The notes: generated by a model not told the origin, from the sequence alone. A stretch of 64,000 nucleotides of DNA from Streptomyces sindenensis (GCF_014649035.1 NZ_BMSG01000011.1:124001-188000); one strand, 5' to 3'; shown: positions 38,638-47,652, numbered from the stretch's first letter. Made by a program: numbers and translations.

Positions 38638-39357
38638 ATGGGTTCGGTCCCGGTGACCGTTCTGGTGGTGAACGACGACGCGCTGGTACGCGACGGCCTG
38701 AGGCGCATCCTGGAGTCGGCCGACGACATCCGGGTGCCGGCGGTCTGCGGCCCCGGGGAGGCGTTGGAGCTGGCGCGCCGGCACCGGCCGGACGTGGCGC
38801 TGGTGGATCTGCACATGCCCGGCACGGACGGCATCGAGGTGCTGCGCGGTCTGCGGGCGGCGGACCGGCCGCCGAGGGTGGCGGTGCTGACGGGCTTCGG
38901 CGAGGACGAACACGTGCGGCGGGCCCTGCGGGCGGGGGCCGCCGGGTTCCTGCTCAAGGACGCGGCGGTGGACGAGCTGATCCCCGGTGTGCGGCTGCTG
39001 GCCGCGGGGGGCAGCGCGCTGTCGGAGCGGGTCGTCCGTTCGCTGCCGGGCAGCGCCGGGGAGGGGACCGCGCCCGCGGACCCGCCGGGGGCCCGGCTGC
39101 TGACCGCGCGGGAGCGGGAGGTGCTGGAGCTGCTGCCGTCGGGGATGTCCAACGAGGAGATCGGCCGCCGGCTCTTCCTGAGCCGGACCACGGTCCGCGA
39201 CCACGTGAGTTCGCTGCTCGCCAAGCTGGGTGCGGCCAACCGGGTTCAGGCCGCCGTCATCGCGTCCGGGATGCGCCGGGGGCGGCGTACGGATGTGGCC
39301 GCCGCCCGGGACGCGGCCGGCCGGGACGCGGCCGGCCGGGACGCGGCCGGCCGGTGA
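38638..39357 (+). CDS. LuxR/NarL-type response regulator
   Basis: A 239-residue regulator with an intact receiver: acidic pair (NDD, 12-14), phospho-acceptor Asp57 in VALVDLHMPG, Lys in FLLKDA. The HTH is LTAREREVLELLPSGMSNEEIGRRLFLSRTTVRDHVSSLLAKLGA. The C terminus ends in three perfect RDAAG repeats encoded by a 15-bp tandem repeat. Its stop overlaps the start of the histidine kinase gene (GTGA), so the two form a coupled two-component pair. The stimulus is unknown. Confidence 0.9.
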   Translation: MGSVPVTVLVVNDDALVRDGLRRILESADDIRVPAVCGPGEALELARRHRPDVALVDLHMPGTDGIEVLRGLRAADRPPRVAVLTGFGEDEHVRRALRAGAAGFLLKDAAVDELIPGVRLLAAGGSALSERVVRSLPGSAGEGTAPADPPGARLLTAREREVLELLPSGMSNEEIGRRLFLSRTTVRDHVSSLLAKLGAANRVQAAVIASGMRRGRRTDVAAARDAAGRDAAGRDAAGR

Positions 39358-40547
39358 GCCCGGCCATAGCCCGGCCGCGGCCGCTCCGGCGTCTGCGGCA
39401 GGGCAGGTGGGCCGGGCGGGTCAGGAACGGGCAGGTCCTGACGGACGGGGCGCTGGTCGCCGCCGCCGGGGCCGAGCTGCTGACCGTCGTGGGCGAGGTC
39501 GGCCGGCTGACGCTGGCCGGTTACGTGCTGGCGGTGGGCGCCCTGGTCGTGCGGCGTCGGCGCCCCCTGCTCGTCGTGCTGGCGACGGTGCCCGCGGCGA
39601 TGACCGGCTACCTCTGGCTCGCCCCGATGTTCGCGCTCGGCACGGCGGCCCGGCTGGTGCGCAGTGGAGCGCTGGCCGGCGGGGCCGCCGCCGCGGTTTT
39701 CGTCGCCGCCGCCGCGCCGTTGGCGTACGAGATCCGGTGCGCGGGCCGGGCCGGCTCCCCGGCCGTCCTCGCGGCGGGCCTGCTGGGGCCGGCGCTGCTG
39801 GCCGCCGGGCCGACGCTGCTGGGGCGGGTCGCCCGCAGCCGCCGGGCCCTGGCCGACCGGCTGACCGAGGCGCGGGCCGCGCTGGCCCGGGAGCACCGGA
39901 TGGCCGAGGAGCGGGCGGCGATGGCGGAGCGGGCCCGGCTGGCCCGCGAGATGCACGACATCGTCTCGCACCATGTGAGCCGGATCGCCGTCGAGGCGGG
40001 GGCGCTGAGCGTCACGGCGGACACGCCCGAGGCGCGCCGGGCCGGGGTCCGGATCGGCAGGATCAGTTCCCTCGCCATGACCGAGCTGCGCGACACCCTG
40101 GGGGTGCTGCGCGCGCAGGAGGCGGCGGGCGGCGGCCCCGGGGCCCTGGCGGACCTGCCGTCCCTGGTCGCGGGGAGCGGCGTCGACGCGTCGGTCACGG
40201 ACCGGGTTCCGGCCTCCACCGAGCTCGGGGCCGAGACGGAGTACGCGGCCTACCGCACGGTGCAGGAGGCGCTGACGAACATCGTGCGGCACGCTCCGGG
40301 GGCTCGGGCGGAGGTGGTGCTGGCGCTCGGGGACGACGCCCTGCTGGTCGAGGTCGCCAACGGCCCGCCGACCGACGGGGCCACCGTGACGGGTGCGCCC
40401 GTCCCCGGGGAGGGGCCGGGCCTCGGGCTGGTGGGGCTGCGGGAGCGCGCGGCGCTGCTCGGCGGTTCGCTGGAGGCGGGTCCGGACGGCGACGGCTTCC
40501 GGGTCAGGGCACGACTGCCCCGGTCCGCAACGGCCCCCGGCGGCTGA
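39354..40547 (+). CDS. Sensor histidine kinase, NarL type
   Basis: A 397-residue kinase paired with the preceding regulator. Four or five membrane segments lie within residues about 30-150. The phospho-His helix is REMHDIVSHHVSRIAVEAG; the HATPase N box is TVQEALTNIVRHAPG and the G box GLGLVGLRERAALLGG. GTG 39354 overlaps the regulator stop by 4 nt. A hairpin 70 bp after the stop probably ends the operon. Confidence 0.9.
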   Translation: MSPAIARPRPLRRLRQGRWAGRVRNGQVLTDGALVAAAGAELLTVVGEVGRLTLAGYVLAVGALVVRRRRPLLVVLATVPAAMTGYLWLAPMFALGTAARLVRSGALAGGAAAAVFVAAAAPLAYEIRCAGRAGSPAVLAAGLLGPALLAAGPTLLGRVARSRRALADRLTEARAALAREHRMAEERAAMAERARLAREMHDIVSHHVSRIAVEAGALSVTADTPEARRAGVRIGRISSLAMTELRDTLGVLRAQEAAGGGPGALADLPSLVAGSGVDASVTDRVPASTELGAETEYAAYRTVQEALTNIVRHAPGARAEVVLALGDDALLVEVANGPPTDGATVTGAPVPGEGPGLGLVGLRERAALLGGSLEAGPDGDGFRVRARLPRSATAPGG

Positions 40548-40620
40548 GGAGGCTGAGGAGGCTGGGGAGGCCGAGGGGGCGGTCGAGGGGATGGAGGGGA
40601 CTGCTCGCCCCTCCCCGACA

Positions 40621-40646
40621 GGTGTCGGGGGCACTCCCCCGACACC
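40621..40646 (+). terminator. Terminator of the two-component operon
   Basis: GGTGTCGGGGG-CACT-CCCCCGACACC, a perfect 11-bp stem with a 4-nt loop, 73 bp after the kinase stop. Confidence 0.75.
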
Positions 40647-40739
40647 AGGACGGAGAATCCGCACGAAAAGCGACAGGTGCGACACGCCCCTCCCATCGAT
40701 CTTGCGGGCGTTCAGGACGGTTCGTTACAACTCGACCCG

Positions 40740-40850
40740 CACCGAACGGCGTTCGCCCGACCGGCGTTCGCACGGCCGGGGTCTGTCCAACCGGCGTTCG
40801 CCCGACCGGGGTCCGTCCGACCGGGGTCCGTCCGACCGGGCGTCAACCAT
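40740..40850. repeat. 15-bp tandem repeats upstream of the secreted cationic protein
   Basis: About seven imperfect 15-bp units built on CCGACCGGGGTCCGT and the variant CCGACCGGCGTTCGC fill the region just before the next gene. The last three units are nearly identical. They lie between the terminator and the ribosome-binding site, so they are part of the promoter or leader region. Confidence 0.75.
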
Positions 40851-40881
40851 TCCCGAGCACCACCAGAAGGAAACACCTCAC

Positions 40882-41457
40882 GTGTCTGTCTCGATACTCA
40901 GCCGCACCTCCCTCCGCCGTACGGCCGTCGCCGTCGCGGGCCTGACCGCGACGAGCGTTCTGCTCACCGCGACCTCGGCGCAGGCCGCTCCCGCAGAACG
41001 GGCCGCCCACGGGGCGCCGGTAAGCGCTACGGCGGACGACGACGCGGTGGCCCGCGCCTTCGAGGAGGCGCTGCGAATCATCGACGCGATCCCCGAGGAG
41101 GTCCTGGCCGAGGGCGAGGAGGCCACGGTGCGGTGGCTGGAGGAGCACGGCCGGAGCACGGTGACGGCGGACGGCACGCCGGTCCTCTACGCGTTCAACC
41201 TGGGCGGCTGCGCGCGGGGCATCGCCCTGGCGGTCGGCTCCAACATCTTCGCCATCGCCAAGGTCTACAAGGTGAAGAAGGCCATCGACAAGCTCGGCGG
41301 CGTGAACAAGGTGATCAAGAAGATCCAGTCCAAGAAGAAGAAGGGCAAGACCTTCAAGAAGGGGCTCATGGAGGTCTTCGAGGAGGCGGGCGGCGGCATC
41401 GGCGCCATCGCCGCCGAGATCCTCGGCATCGACGGCGTCGTCAAGAACTGCTGGTAG
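40882..41457 (+). CDS. Secreted cationic two-cysteine protein, unknown function
   Basis: A 191-residue preprotein. The signal peptide is clear: SRTSLRRTAVAVAGLTATSVLLTATSAQA with cleavage after AQA near residue 35; the RR pair allows Tat but is not canonical. The mature part has an acidic half (EEALRIIDAIPEEVLAEGEEATVRWLEEHG) and then a distinct C-terminal block of about 85 residues that begins GGCARG and ends KNCW, with a hydrophobic stretch (IALAVGSNIFAIAKVY), a very Lys-rich middle (KKIQSKKKKGKTFKKG) and a Gly/Ile/Ala stretch. The first and last Cys could close a disulfide. This resembles a bacteriocin-like secreted peptide with an acidic pro-region, but I do not recognise the family. GTG 40882 has AAGGA about 10 nt upstream. 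Confidence 0.72.
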   Translation: MSVSILSRTSLRRTAVAVAGLTATSVLLTATSAQAAPAERAAHGAPVSATADDDAVARAFEEALRIIDAIPEEVLAEGEEATVRWLEEHGRSTVTADGTPVLYAFNLGGCARGIALAVGSNIFAIAKVYKVKKAIDKLGGVNKVIKKIQSKKKKGKTFKKGLMEVFEEAGGGIGAIAAEILGIDGVVKNCW

Positions 41458-41487
41458 CCGGGGAATCAGGAGAGGGGTTTTCTGCCG

Positions 41488-41901
41488 ATGACCGTCGTCG
41501 CGACCGCGCTGCGCTGGGCCTTCCTCGTGGCCGGAGTGGCCGTCCTGGCCGCCTTCCTCGTCAGCGCCGCCCGGGCCCGTACCACCGGCACCCGCTTCGG
41601 TGAACTGGTCGACGCACTGGAGAAGCGGTGGTTCGCCCCGGGCCAGGTGTTCTTCGCCGTACTGGCGGGCCTCGCCGGGTCCTGGGCCGCGGGCTGGGTG
41701 GGCGGGGCCCGTCCGCCGCTCCTGGAGTCGGTGCCGGTGCTGTTCCCGCTGGGCATCGTCGCCGCGTTCGTCGTCTGCCGTACGGGCGGGGGCGCGGGCG
41801 GCAAGGAGGACGCGGACCGGGACGGCAGGACGTTCCTGGTGAAGCTGCTCGCCCTGCTGGCCGCGCCACCGCTTCTGGGCGGTGTGATGACGGGCTGGTG
41901 A
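41488..41901 (+). CDS. Small membrane protein, possible partner of the secreted protein
   Basis: A 137-residue protein with about four hydrophobic segments (residues 9-28, 52-70, 78-94, 115-133) separated by short charged loops. It begins 30 bp after the secreted protein, with AGGAGAGGGG about 10 nt upstream of ATG 41488, and is probably cotranscribed. If the secreted protein is antibacterial, this would be a natural immunity protein (speculation). No known family is recognised. Confidence 0.65.
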   Translation: MTVVATALRWAFLVAGVAVLAAFLVSAARARTTGTRFGELVDALEKRWFAPGQVFFAVLAGLAGSWAAGWVGGARPPLLESVPVLFPLGIVAAFVVCRTGGGAGGKEDADRDGRTFLVKLLALLAAPPLLGGVMTGW

Positions 41902-41935
41902 GGGCGGGGCCGGGAGGCCGATGAGCCGGGCTTGC

Positions 41936-41965
41936 GGCGGCGAGGCGCACGGAGGTCTCGCCGCC
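41936..41965. terminator. Terminator between convergent genes
   Basis: GGCGGCGAG (41936-41944) pairs with CTCGCCGCC (41957-41965), 12-nt loop. It is 34 bp past the membrane-protein stop and 26 bp before the acyltransferase stop, so it may serve both strands. Confidence 0.55.
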
Positions 41966-41991
41966 CGTCTCGGCCACTTGGGCCCCTGCCC

Positions 41992-43362
41992 CTACCGCCG
42001 GTCCGGGCCCCGCCCCGCCCGTTCCACCAGCAGCCAGCCGCCCAGGGTCATCGCGACGGCGGCCGGGGCGCTGACCGGGATCGCGATCAGCAGGGCCGTG
42101 CGGCCGTCCAGCAGGCCGCCGAAGCCGACCATGGACAGGCCGAGGACGCCGAGCAGGCAGAGCGTCGCGCCGAGCGCCGCGAGGGGGCCGGCCCCGGGGG
42201 CTCCGGACGCCGCGAGGGGGCCGCGGCCCGTGCCCGGCGCAGGCGTCGCCGGGCGTTCGAAGGTGCGGAAGGCGGCGACCAGGGCCGCGGTCAGGGCCGC
42301 CGCGAGGGCGAGGCGCAGCGGGACCTGGGCCCACCAGGCGGCCGACGCGGGCTCGGGCAGGTCGACGTCCAGGGCGAGGAGCGCCCCGTACACCCCGAAC
42401 ATCGCCGTGAGGTGCCAGAGGAACGCGGTCATCGCCACCCCGTTGGCCGCCACCACCGTGCGCCAGACGCGCGGGCGCTCCAGCAGGCGGGCCGCCGGGG
42501 CGCGGAGCAGCTCGACCGCGCCGACGAGCCAGAGGCCGTGGGCCAGCAGGGCGAGGGTGGGCGGGGCCATGTTGCTGACCTTCTCGCCGGGCATCCCGAC
42601 CATGGACAGCGGGTACGGCCCGAACGCCACCAGCACGCAGGCGGCGACCAGGCCGCCCCCGGCGAGCAGGGCGGCGCGGCGCGGGTGGATGCGGCCGTCG
42701 GCGCGCAGGAAGCCGAGCTGATGGACGGCGAGCCAGACGAACGCGAAGTTGAGGAACTCGACGTACGGGACTCCGGCGGCGAACCGGAGGACATCCACCG
42801 CGACCGCCGCGCCCGCGAGACCGGCGAACGCACCCCAGCCGTACCGCTCGTGCAGCCGCAGCAGCGGCGGGGTGAAGGCGACCATCGCCAGGTAGATCCC
42901 GATGAACCACAGCGGCTGGGTCACCATCCGCAGGGTGACGCCGGTCAGCCCGCCGCCCCCGCCGAGGAGCTGGACCAGCAGCGCAGCAGCTCCCCAGACG
43001 AGGACGAAGACCATGGTCGGGCGCAGCAGCCGCTGGAGACGGGCGCGCAGGAAGGCGGAGTAGACGGAGTCCGCCGCGGCCCCCGAAGCGGCCTCCGGGC
43101 GCTTGCGGAGCAGGGAACGGTAGGACAGCGCGTGCGAGAAGCCCCCGACGAAGAAGAACACCGGCATGACCTGGAGCAGCCAGGTCAGCGGCTGGAGCGC
43201 CGGGACGACGGCGAGCAGATTGCCCACCCCGTCCGGGGTGACGGCGGCCATCAGCCAGTGGCCGAGCACGACCGCGCCGAGCGAGGCGACCCGGAGGAGG
43301 TCGACGTAACGGTCCCGGGTGGCGGGCGTCGCCCCGGCCAGTTCACGAACGCTTGATCCCAT
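41992..43362 (-). CDS. Acyltransferase family 3 membrane protein (OafA-like)
   Basis: A 456-residue protein with about ten membrane segments. DLLRVASLGAVVLGHWL carries the conserved Arg and His near the N terminus, VMPVFFFVGGFSHALSY follows, then RLQRLLRP, and TAFLWHLTAMFG near the end, all as in acyltransferase 3 proteins that O-acylate surface glycans, lipids or antibiotics. The acceptor is unknown. ATG 43362. It lies 82 bp downstream of ispE on the same strand and may be transcribed separately. The C-terminal 80 residues add an Ala/Gly-rich loop and two more hydrophobic segments. Confidence 0.85.
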   Translation of the reverse strand: MGSSVRELAGATPATRDRYVDLLRVASLGAVVLGHWLMAAVTPDGVGNLLAVVPALQPLTWLLQVMPVFFFVGGFSHALSYRSLLRKRPEAASGAAADSVYSAFLRARLQRLLRPTMVFVLVWGAAALLVQLLGGGGGLTGVTLRMVTQPLWFIGIYLAMVAFTPPLLRLHERYGWGAFAGLAGAAVAVDVLRFAAGVPYVEFLNFAFVWLAVHQLGFLRADGRIHPRRAALLAGGGLVAACVLVAFGPYPLSMVGMPGEKVSNMAPPTLALLAHGLWLVGAVELLRAPAARLLERPRVWRTVVAANGVAMTAFLWHLTAMFGVYGALLALDVDLPEPASAAWWAQVPLRLALAAALTAALVAAFRTFERPATPAPGTGRGPLAASGAPGAGPLAALGATLCLLGVLGLSMVGFGGLLDGRTALLIAIPVSAPAAVAMTLGGWLLVERAGRGPDRR

Positions 43363-43443
43363 GGGCGTACGGTCGCGCGATGCGGGCGGGGCGCGGCAGC
43401 GCGACCGTACTCAGATCCGGGGTGAGTACGCCCGGCAGGAGGC

Positions 43444-44472
43444 TCAGATGACGTGCGCCCCCGGCGCCGGCGACACCGCGACGCGCGCGTTGCGGCAGGT
43501 CCCCGACGTCAGCAGCGCGGCCGCCACCTTCTCGGCCGTCTCCCCGTCCGGGACCAGGAACGCCGTCGTCGGCCCGGAGCCGGAGACCAGGGCGGCCAGG
43601 GCTCCGGCCTCCGTGCCCGCCGTCAGCGTCTGAGCGAGGGACGGGCGCAGGGAGAGCGCGGCGGGCTGGAGGTCGTTGCTCAGCGCGCCCGCGAGTGCGG
43701 CGGGGTCGCCGGAGCGCAGGGCGGCCAGGAGGGCGGGCGACGCGGTCGGTCCGGGGACCTCCGTGCCCGCCGTGAGGCGGTCGAACTCGCCGTAGACGGC
43801 GGGGGTGGAGAGGCCGCCGTCCGCCACGGCGAAGACCCAGTGGAATGTGCCGCCGACCTCGACCGGGGACAGCTTCTCGCCGCGTCCCGTACCGAGCGCG
43901 GCCCCGCCCACGAGGCTGAACGGCACGTCGCTGCCCAGTTCGGCGCAGATGGCCAGCAGCTCGTCGCGGCTCGCGCCCGTCCCCCACAGCGCGTCGCAGG
44001 CGACCAGGGCGGCCGCCCCGTCGGCGCTGCCGCCCGCCATGCCGCCCGCGACCGGGATGTCCTTGGCGATGTGGAGGTGGACGGCGGGGTCGATGCCGTA
44101 CCGCTCGGCCAGCGCTACGGCGGCGCGGGCGGCCAGGTTGGTGGTGTCCAGCGGGACCTGCGCGGCGTCCGGGCCCGAGCAGGTGATGCGCAGCTCGTCG
44201 GCGGGGGTCGCGGTGACCTCGTCGTACAGGCCGACGGCGAGGAAGACGTTGGCCAGGTCGTGGAAGCCGTCCGCGCGGGCGGCGCCCACGGCGAGCTGGA
44301 CGTTGACCTTGGCGGGGACGCGGACGGTGACCGCCGTACGCACAGGACCCGCGGGGACGCCCCCGGCTTGGGCGCGGCTCATTCCGGCACCTCCGGCTTG
44401 GGAGCGACTCATTCCGGCACCTCCGGCTTCGGCACGGCTCGTTCCGGCGCCTCCGGCTTGGGAGCGGCTCAT
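43444..44472 (-). CDS. ispE: 4-diphosphocytidyl-2-C-methyl-D-erythritol kinase
   Basis: A GHMP kinase of the MEP isoprenoid pathway, 342 residues from ATG 44472. Core motifs: [14 protein letters not shown] (substrate loop), [17 protein letters not shown] (ATP loop), [13 protein letters not shown]. The conserved protein begins only near residue 45; ahead of it are four 10-residue repeats ([10 protein letters not shown] type), each encoded by a 30-bp unit that contains its own GGAGG and start-codon position, see 44353-44490. The effective start could therefore be 44472, 44412 or 44382. ATG 44472 overlaps the rsmA stop by 4 nt, the operon arrangement known for Streptomyces. Confidence 0.93.
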   Translation of the reverse strand: MSRSQAGGAGTSRAEAGGAGMSRSQAGGAGMSRAQAGGVPAGPVRTAVTVRVPAKVNVQLAVGAARADGFHDLANVFLAVGLYDEVTATPADELRITCSGPDAAQVPLDTTNLAARAAVALAERYGIDPAVHLHIAKDIPVAGGMAGGSADGAAALVACDALWGTGASRDELLAICAELGSDVPFSLVGGAALGTGRGEKLSPVEVGGTFHWVFAVADGGLSTPAVYGEFDRLTAGTEVPGPTASPALLAALRSGDPAALAGALSNDLQPAALSLRPSLAQTLTAGTEAGALAALVSGSGPTTAFLVPDGETAEKVAAALLTSGTCRNARVAVSPAPGAHVI

Positions 44473-44490
44473 GCCGACACCTCCGGCTTG
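44353..44490 (-). repeat. Fourfold 30-bp repeat duplicating the ispE translation start
   Basis: Each unit on the minus strand reads GGAGG, 7 nt, start codon, then AG(C/T)CG plus a GCCCAAGCC-type end. The starts are ATG 44472, ACG 44442, ATG 44412 and ATG 44382, all in the ispE frame. The first Shine-Dalgarno sequence is inside the last codons of rsmA. Confidence 0.88.
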
Positions 44491-45341
44491 TGTTCCGCGA
44501 TCGCGGCGAACTCCTCCACCGTCAGCGCCTCCCCGCGTGCCTGCGGCGAGATCCCGGCGGCGACGAGCGCGGCCTCGGCGGCGGGCGCGGATCCGGCCCA
44601 GCCGGCCAGGGCCGCGCGCAGCGTCTTGCGGCGCTGGGCGAACGCCGCGTCCACGACCGCGAAGACCTCGGCGCGGGACGCCTTGGTGGCGAGCGGCTCG
44701 GTGCGGCGGACGAGCGAGACGAGCCCGGAGTCGACGTTCGGGGCGGGCCAGAAGACGTTGCGGCCGATCGCTCCGGCGCGCTTGACGTCCGCGTACCAGT
44801 TGGCCTTCACCGACGGCACGCCGTAGACCTTGTTGCCCGGGCGGGCGGCGAGGCGGTCGGCGACCTCGGACTGGACCATGACGAGGGTCCGCTCGATGCC
44901 GGGGAAGCGCTCCAGCATGGTGAGCAGGACGGGCACGGCCACGTTGTACGGGAGGTTCGCCACGAGCGCGGTGGGCGCGGGGCCCGGCAGCTCGGTGACC
45001 AGCATCGCGTCGGAGTGGACGAGGGCGAAGCGGTCGGCGCGCTCCGGCATCCGGGCGTTCACCGTGGCGGGCAGCGCGGCCGCCAGCACGTCGTCGATCT
45101 CGACGGCGACCACCCGGTCCGCCGCCTCCAGCAGCGCCAGGGTCAGCGAGCCGAGCCCGGGGCCGACCTCGACGACCACGTCGTCCGGGCGGACCTCGGC
45201 CGTGCGCACGATACGGCGGACGGTGTTGGCGTCGATGACGAAGTTCTGACCGCGCTGCTTCGTGGGGCGTACGCCCAGCGTCGCGGCCAGGTCGCGGATG
45301 TCTGCGGGCCCCAGGAGGGCGTCGGGCTCTGTGCTGCTCAC
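44469..45341 (-). CDS. rsmA: 16S rRNA dimethyladenosine transferase (KsgA)
   Basis: A 290-residue Rossmann methyltransferase that dimethylates the two adjacent adenines in helix 45 of 16S rRNA. Motifs: [34 protein letters not shown] (SAM loop), and the catalytic [15 protein letters not shown] 45341 overlaps the rpfB stop by 4 nt (GTGA). The C-terminal helical domain holds the family's [12 protein letters not shown]. Loss of KsgA gives kasugamycin resistance in other bacteria. Confidence 0.95.
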   Translation of the reverse strand: MSSTEPDALLGPADIRDLAATLGVRPTKQRGQNFVIDANTVRRIVRTAEVRPDDVVVEVGPGLGSLTLALLEAADRVVAVEIDDVLAAALPATVNARMPERADRFALVHSDAMLVTELPGPAPTALVANLPYNVAVPVLLTMLERFPGIERTLVMVQSEVADRLAARPGNKVYGVPSVKANWYADVKRAGAIGRNVFWPAPNVDSGLVSLVRRTEPLATKASRAEVFAVVDAAFAQRRKTLRAALAGWAGSAPAAEAALVAAGISPQARGEALTVEEFAAIAEHKPEVSA

Positions 45342-46675
45342 CCGGTAAGCCTACGGCCGCAGTGGGGCCACGGACTCGCCCCCCGCTGCGCGTACAGCTT
45401 CTTCGCCCGGTACGTCTGCTCGGCGGCGGGCGCGTCCTGGGGCCGTCCGCTGCCGCCGAGGGACTGCCAGGTCTGCGTGTCGAACTGGTACAGCCCGCCG
45501 TACGTGCCGCTCGGGTCGACCGCGTCGGCGCGACCGCCGGACTCGCAGGCGGCGAGCGCCGGCCAGTTCAGCCCGTCCGCCCCGGCGACGGAGTCGGGCC
45601 GCTCCCGGGTGCCGGTGCGCACGACGCGGCTGACCGGCCGGTGGACCAGCTCCTCGGCGGCCCGCCGCGGCTTCTGCCGGACGCCGTTGACGGTCCGGAC
45701 CGCGTACGTGACCCGGCGTACGCCGTTGCGCCCGGCCCGTTCGACGACCTCGGTGCCCCGGAACAGGGCGGGATCCTCGCTGCGTTCGACGGCGTACGGG
45801 ACCGTCTCCTCGCGCACCTCGCGGGTGTCGGTGATCCGCATGACGGAGATCGTCTGGCCGTCGCGCGGGAAACTCGCCGGGGCGACGGAGGTGGTGTCCT
45901 CGCCGTGCAGGGTGATCCCCGCTTCGGCGAGCGCCTCCCGGACGGTGGCGGCGTTGGTGCGCAGGGTGCGTTCCTGGCCGTCGGCCATGAAGGTCACGGC
46001 GCGTTCGGTGCGGACGGTGAGGGTGAGGCCGGTGCGGGCGATCCGGGTGGAGCGGGCGGCGGAGAGGTGCGCCCCCTCGGCCCGGATCCCGAACTCGCGC
46101 AGCGCCCCGGCCACGGTGTCGGCGGTCGTCCAGACCCGGTGGCGGACGCCGTCGAGGGTGAGGGTGACGGGCCGCCCGTAGCGGACGGCGACCTCGTCGC
46201 CGTGGTCGAGGCCGGTGCCGGGGCGCGGGGAGACCCGGTCGTGCGCGCCGACGGTGACGCCCTCCTCCTCCAGCAGCTCGGTGACGTCGTCGGCGAAGGT
46301 GTGCAGGGTCCGGGGCGCGCCGTCGACCTCCAGCCGGACGGCCTTGTCGTGGGCGACGAACGCGGTGGTGCCGCCGGCCAGGAAGGCGACGACCAGGGCC
46401 CGGGGGACGAGCCGGCTCAGCTTCAGGTTCTCGGGGTCGGCGACGAAGGCGCGGCGGCGCTTGGCGGCCCGTCGGGCCTCCGCGCGGGTGGGGCCCTGGC
46501 GGGGCACGGTGGGCGGCGGCAGCTCGGTGCGGGTGTCGACGAACGGGGTGTCGACCATGGTCGGGGCGTGCGCCCCCGCTCCGGCCCCGCCCCCCAGCGT
46601 CAGCTGCTCGTGGAACGCGCCGGGGCGCCCGTCCTGAGCAGTGCTCAAACCGTTCACGCCGTTCAAGCCGTTCAC
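45338..46675 (-). CDS. rpfB: Resuscitation-promoting factor RpfB
   Basis: A 445-residue muralytic protein. Order: cytoplasmic N terminus with KRRR, membrane segment at about 88-107 ([17 protein letters not shown]), three DUF348 repeats ([24 protein letters not shown]), a G5 domain (about 285-360), then the transglycosylase-like Rpf domain [13 protein letters not shown] with catalytic Glu and [15 protein letters not shown]. Rpf proteins cleave peptidoglycan and help spores and dormant cells resume growth. GTG 46675 has GGGAG 4 nt upstream. The first codons are a 12-bp repeat (NGLNGVNGL). It heads the rpfB-rsmA-ispE unit. Confidence 0.93.
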   Translation of the reverse strand: MNGLNGVNGLSTAQDGRPGAFHEQLTLGGGAGAGAHAPTMVDTPFVDTRTELPPPTVPRQGPTRAEARRAAKRRRAFVADPENLKLSRLVPRALVVAFLAGGTTAFVAHDKAVRLEVDGAPRTLHTFADDVTELLEEEGVTVGAHDRVSPRPGTGLDHGDEVAVRYGRPVTLTLDGVRHRVWTTADTVAGALREFGIRAEGAHLSAARSTRIARTGLTLTVRTERAVTFMADGQERTLRTNAATVREALAEAGITLHGEDTTSVAPASFPRDGQTISVMRITDTREVREETVPYAVERSEDPALFRGTEVVERAGRNGVRRVTYAVRTVNGVRQKPRRAAEELVHRPVSRVVRTGTRERPDSVAGADGLNWPALAACESGGRADAVDPSGTYGGLYQFDTQTWQSLGGSGRPQDAPAAEQTYRAKKLYAQRGASPWPHCGRRLTG

Positions 46676-46785
46676 GCCGCTCCCGAAGATCCGCCCGTCG
46701 ACACCCCGTCGTGCGCGGGGACGATAGCGGAGCCCCGGTCACTCTCCAAAGCGACACAACCGCGGAGAGTGACCTACGGTGGCGG

Positions 46786-47652
46786 TCAGAAGTCGAACGC
46801 CCGCGCCGTGTTGTCGTAGATCGCGGCGGCCAGGGCGTCCTCGTCCAGGCGTTTCACCTCCGCCATCGCGCGGAGCGTGACGGGGATGAGGTAGGGCGCG
46901 TTGGGCCGGCCGCGGTAGGGGGCCGGGGTGAGGAACGGGGCGTCCGTCTCCACGAGGACCAGCTCGGCCGGGGCGACGGCGAGGGCGTCCCGCAGGGGCT
47001 GGGCGTTCTTGAAGGTCACGTTGCCCGCGAACGACATGAAGTACCCGGCCCGCGCGCAGATCCGGGCCATCTCGGCATCTCCGGAGTAGCAGTGGAACAC
47101 CGTCCGCTCGGGCGCGCCCGCGTCCGCCAGCACCCGCAGCACGTCCGCGTGCGCGTCGCGGTCGTGGATGACCAGGGCCTTGCCGTGCCGCTTGGCGATC
47201 TCGATGTGGGCCCGGAAGGACTCCTCCTGGGCGGCGATGCCCTCGGGGCCCGTACGGAAGAAGTCGAGGCCCGTCTCGCCGACCCCGCGCACATGGTCGA
47301 GGGCGGCCAGCGCGTCGATCTCCGCGAGCGCCTCGTCCAGCGCCGCCTTGCCGCCGGGCTCCCGCGCCCCCTGCCGCGCGGTGCCGTCCGGATCGCCGTG
47401 GACGATGCGCGGGGCCTCGTTGGGGTGCAGGGCGACCGAGGCGTGGACGGCGGGGTGGGCGGCCGCGGTCTCGGCGGCCCAGCGGGAGCCGGCCACGTCG
47501 CAGCCCACCTGGACGACGGTGGTCACGTTCACCGCGGCGGCCCGGGCGAGGGCCTCCTCGACGGTGGCGTCCTGCATGTCCAGGTGGGTGTGGGAGTCGG
47601 CGACCGGAACCCGCAGGGGCTCGGGCAGCGGCGGGGCTTCGGTACGGCTCAT
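46786..47652 (-). CDS. TatD-family metal-dependent DNase
   Basis: A 288-residue TIM-barrel hydrolase. Metal ligands are evident: DSHTHLD (HxH), VGETGLDFFR (Glu), VIHDRDAH (His), VFHCYSGD (His) and ETDAPFLTPAPYRG (Asp). TatD proteins are 3'-5' exonucleases or D-aminoacyl-tRNA-related hydrolases; the precise substrate here is unknown. ATG 47652 (MSRTEAPPLPEP) has a poor ribosome-binding site. Order tatD, rpfB, rsmA, ispE on one strand is usual in actinobacteria. Confidence 0.92.
   Translation of the reverse strand: MSRTEAPPLPEPLRVPVADSHTHLDMQDATVEEALARAAAVNVTTVVQVGCDVAGSRWAAETAAAHPAVHASVALHPNEAPRIVHGDPDGTARQGAREPGGKAALDEALAEIDALAALDHVRGVGETGLDFFRTGPEGIAAQEESFRAHIEIAKRHGKALVIHDRDAHADVLRVLADAGAPERTVFHCYSGDAEMARICARAGYFMSFAGNVTFKNAQPLRDALAVAPAELVLVETDAPFLTPAPYRGRPNAPYLIPVTLRAMAEVKRLDEDALAAAIYDNTARAFDF

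Noticed and set aside
46676..46785. A c-di-AMP (ydaO-type) riboswitch upstream of rpfB
   Set aside because: Such riboswitches precede some Streptomyces rpf genes, but the gap to tatD is only 110 bp and lacks the conserved core; rpfB begins too close to it.
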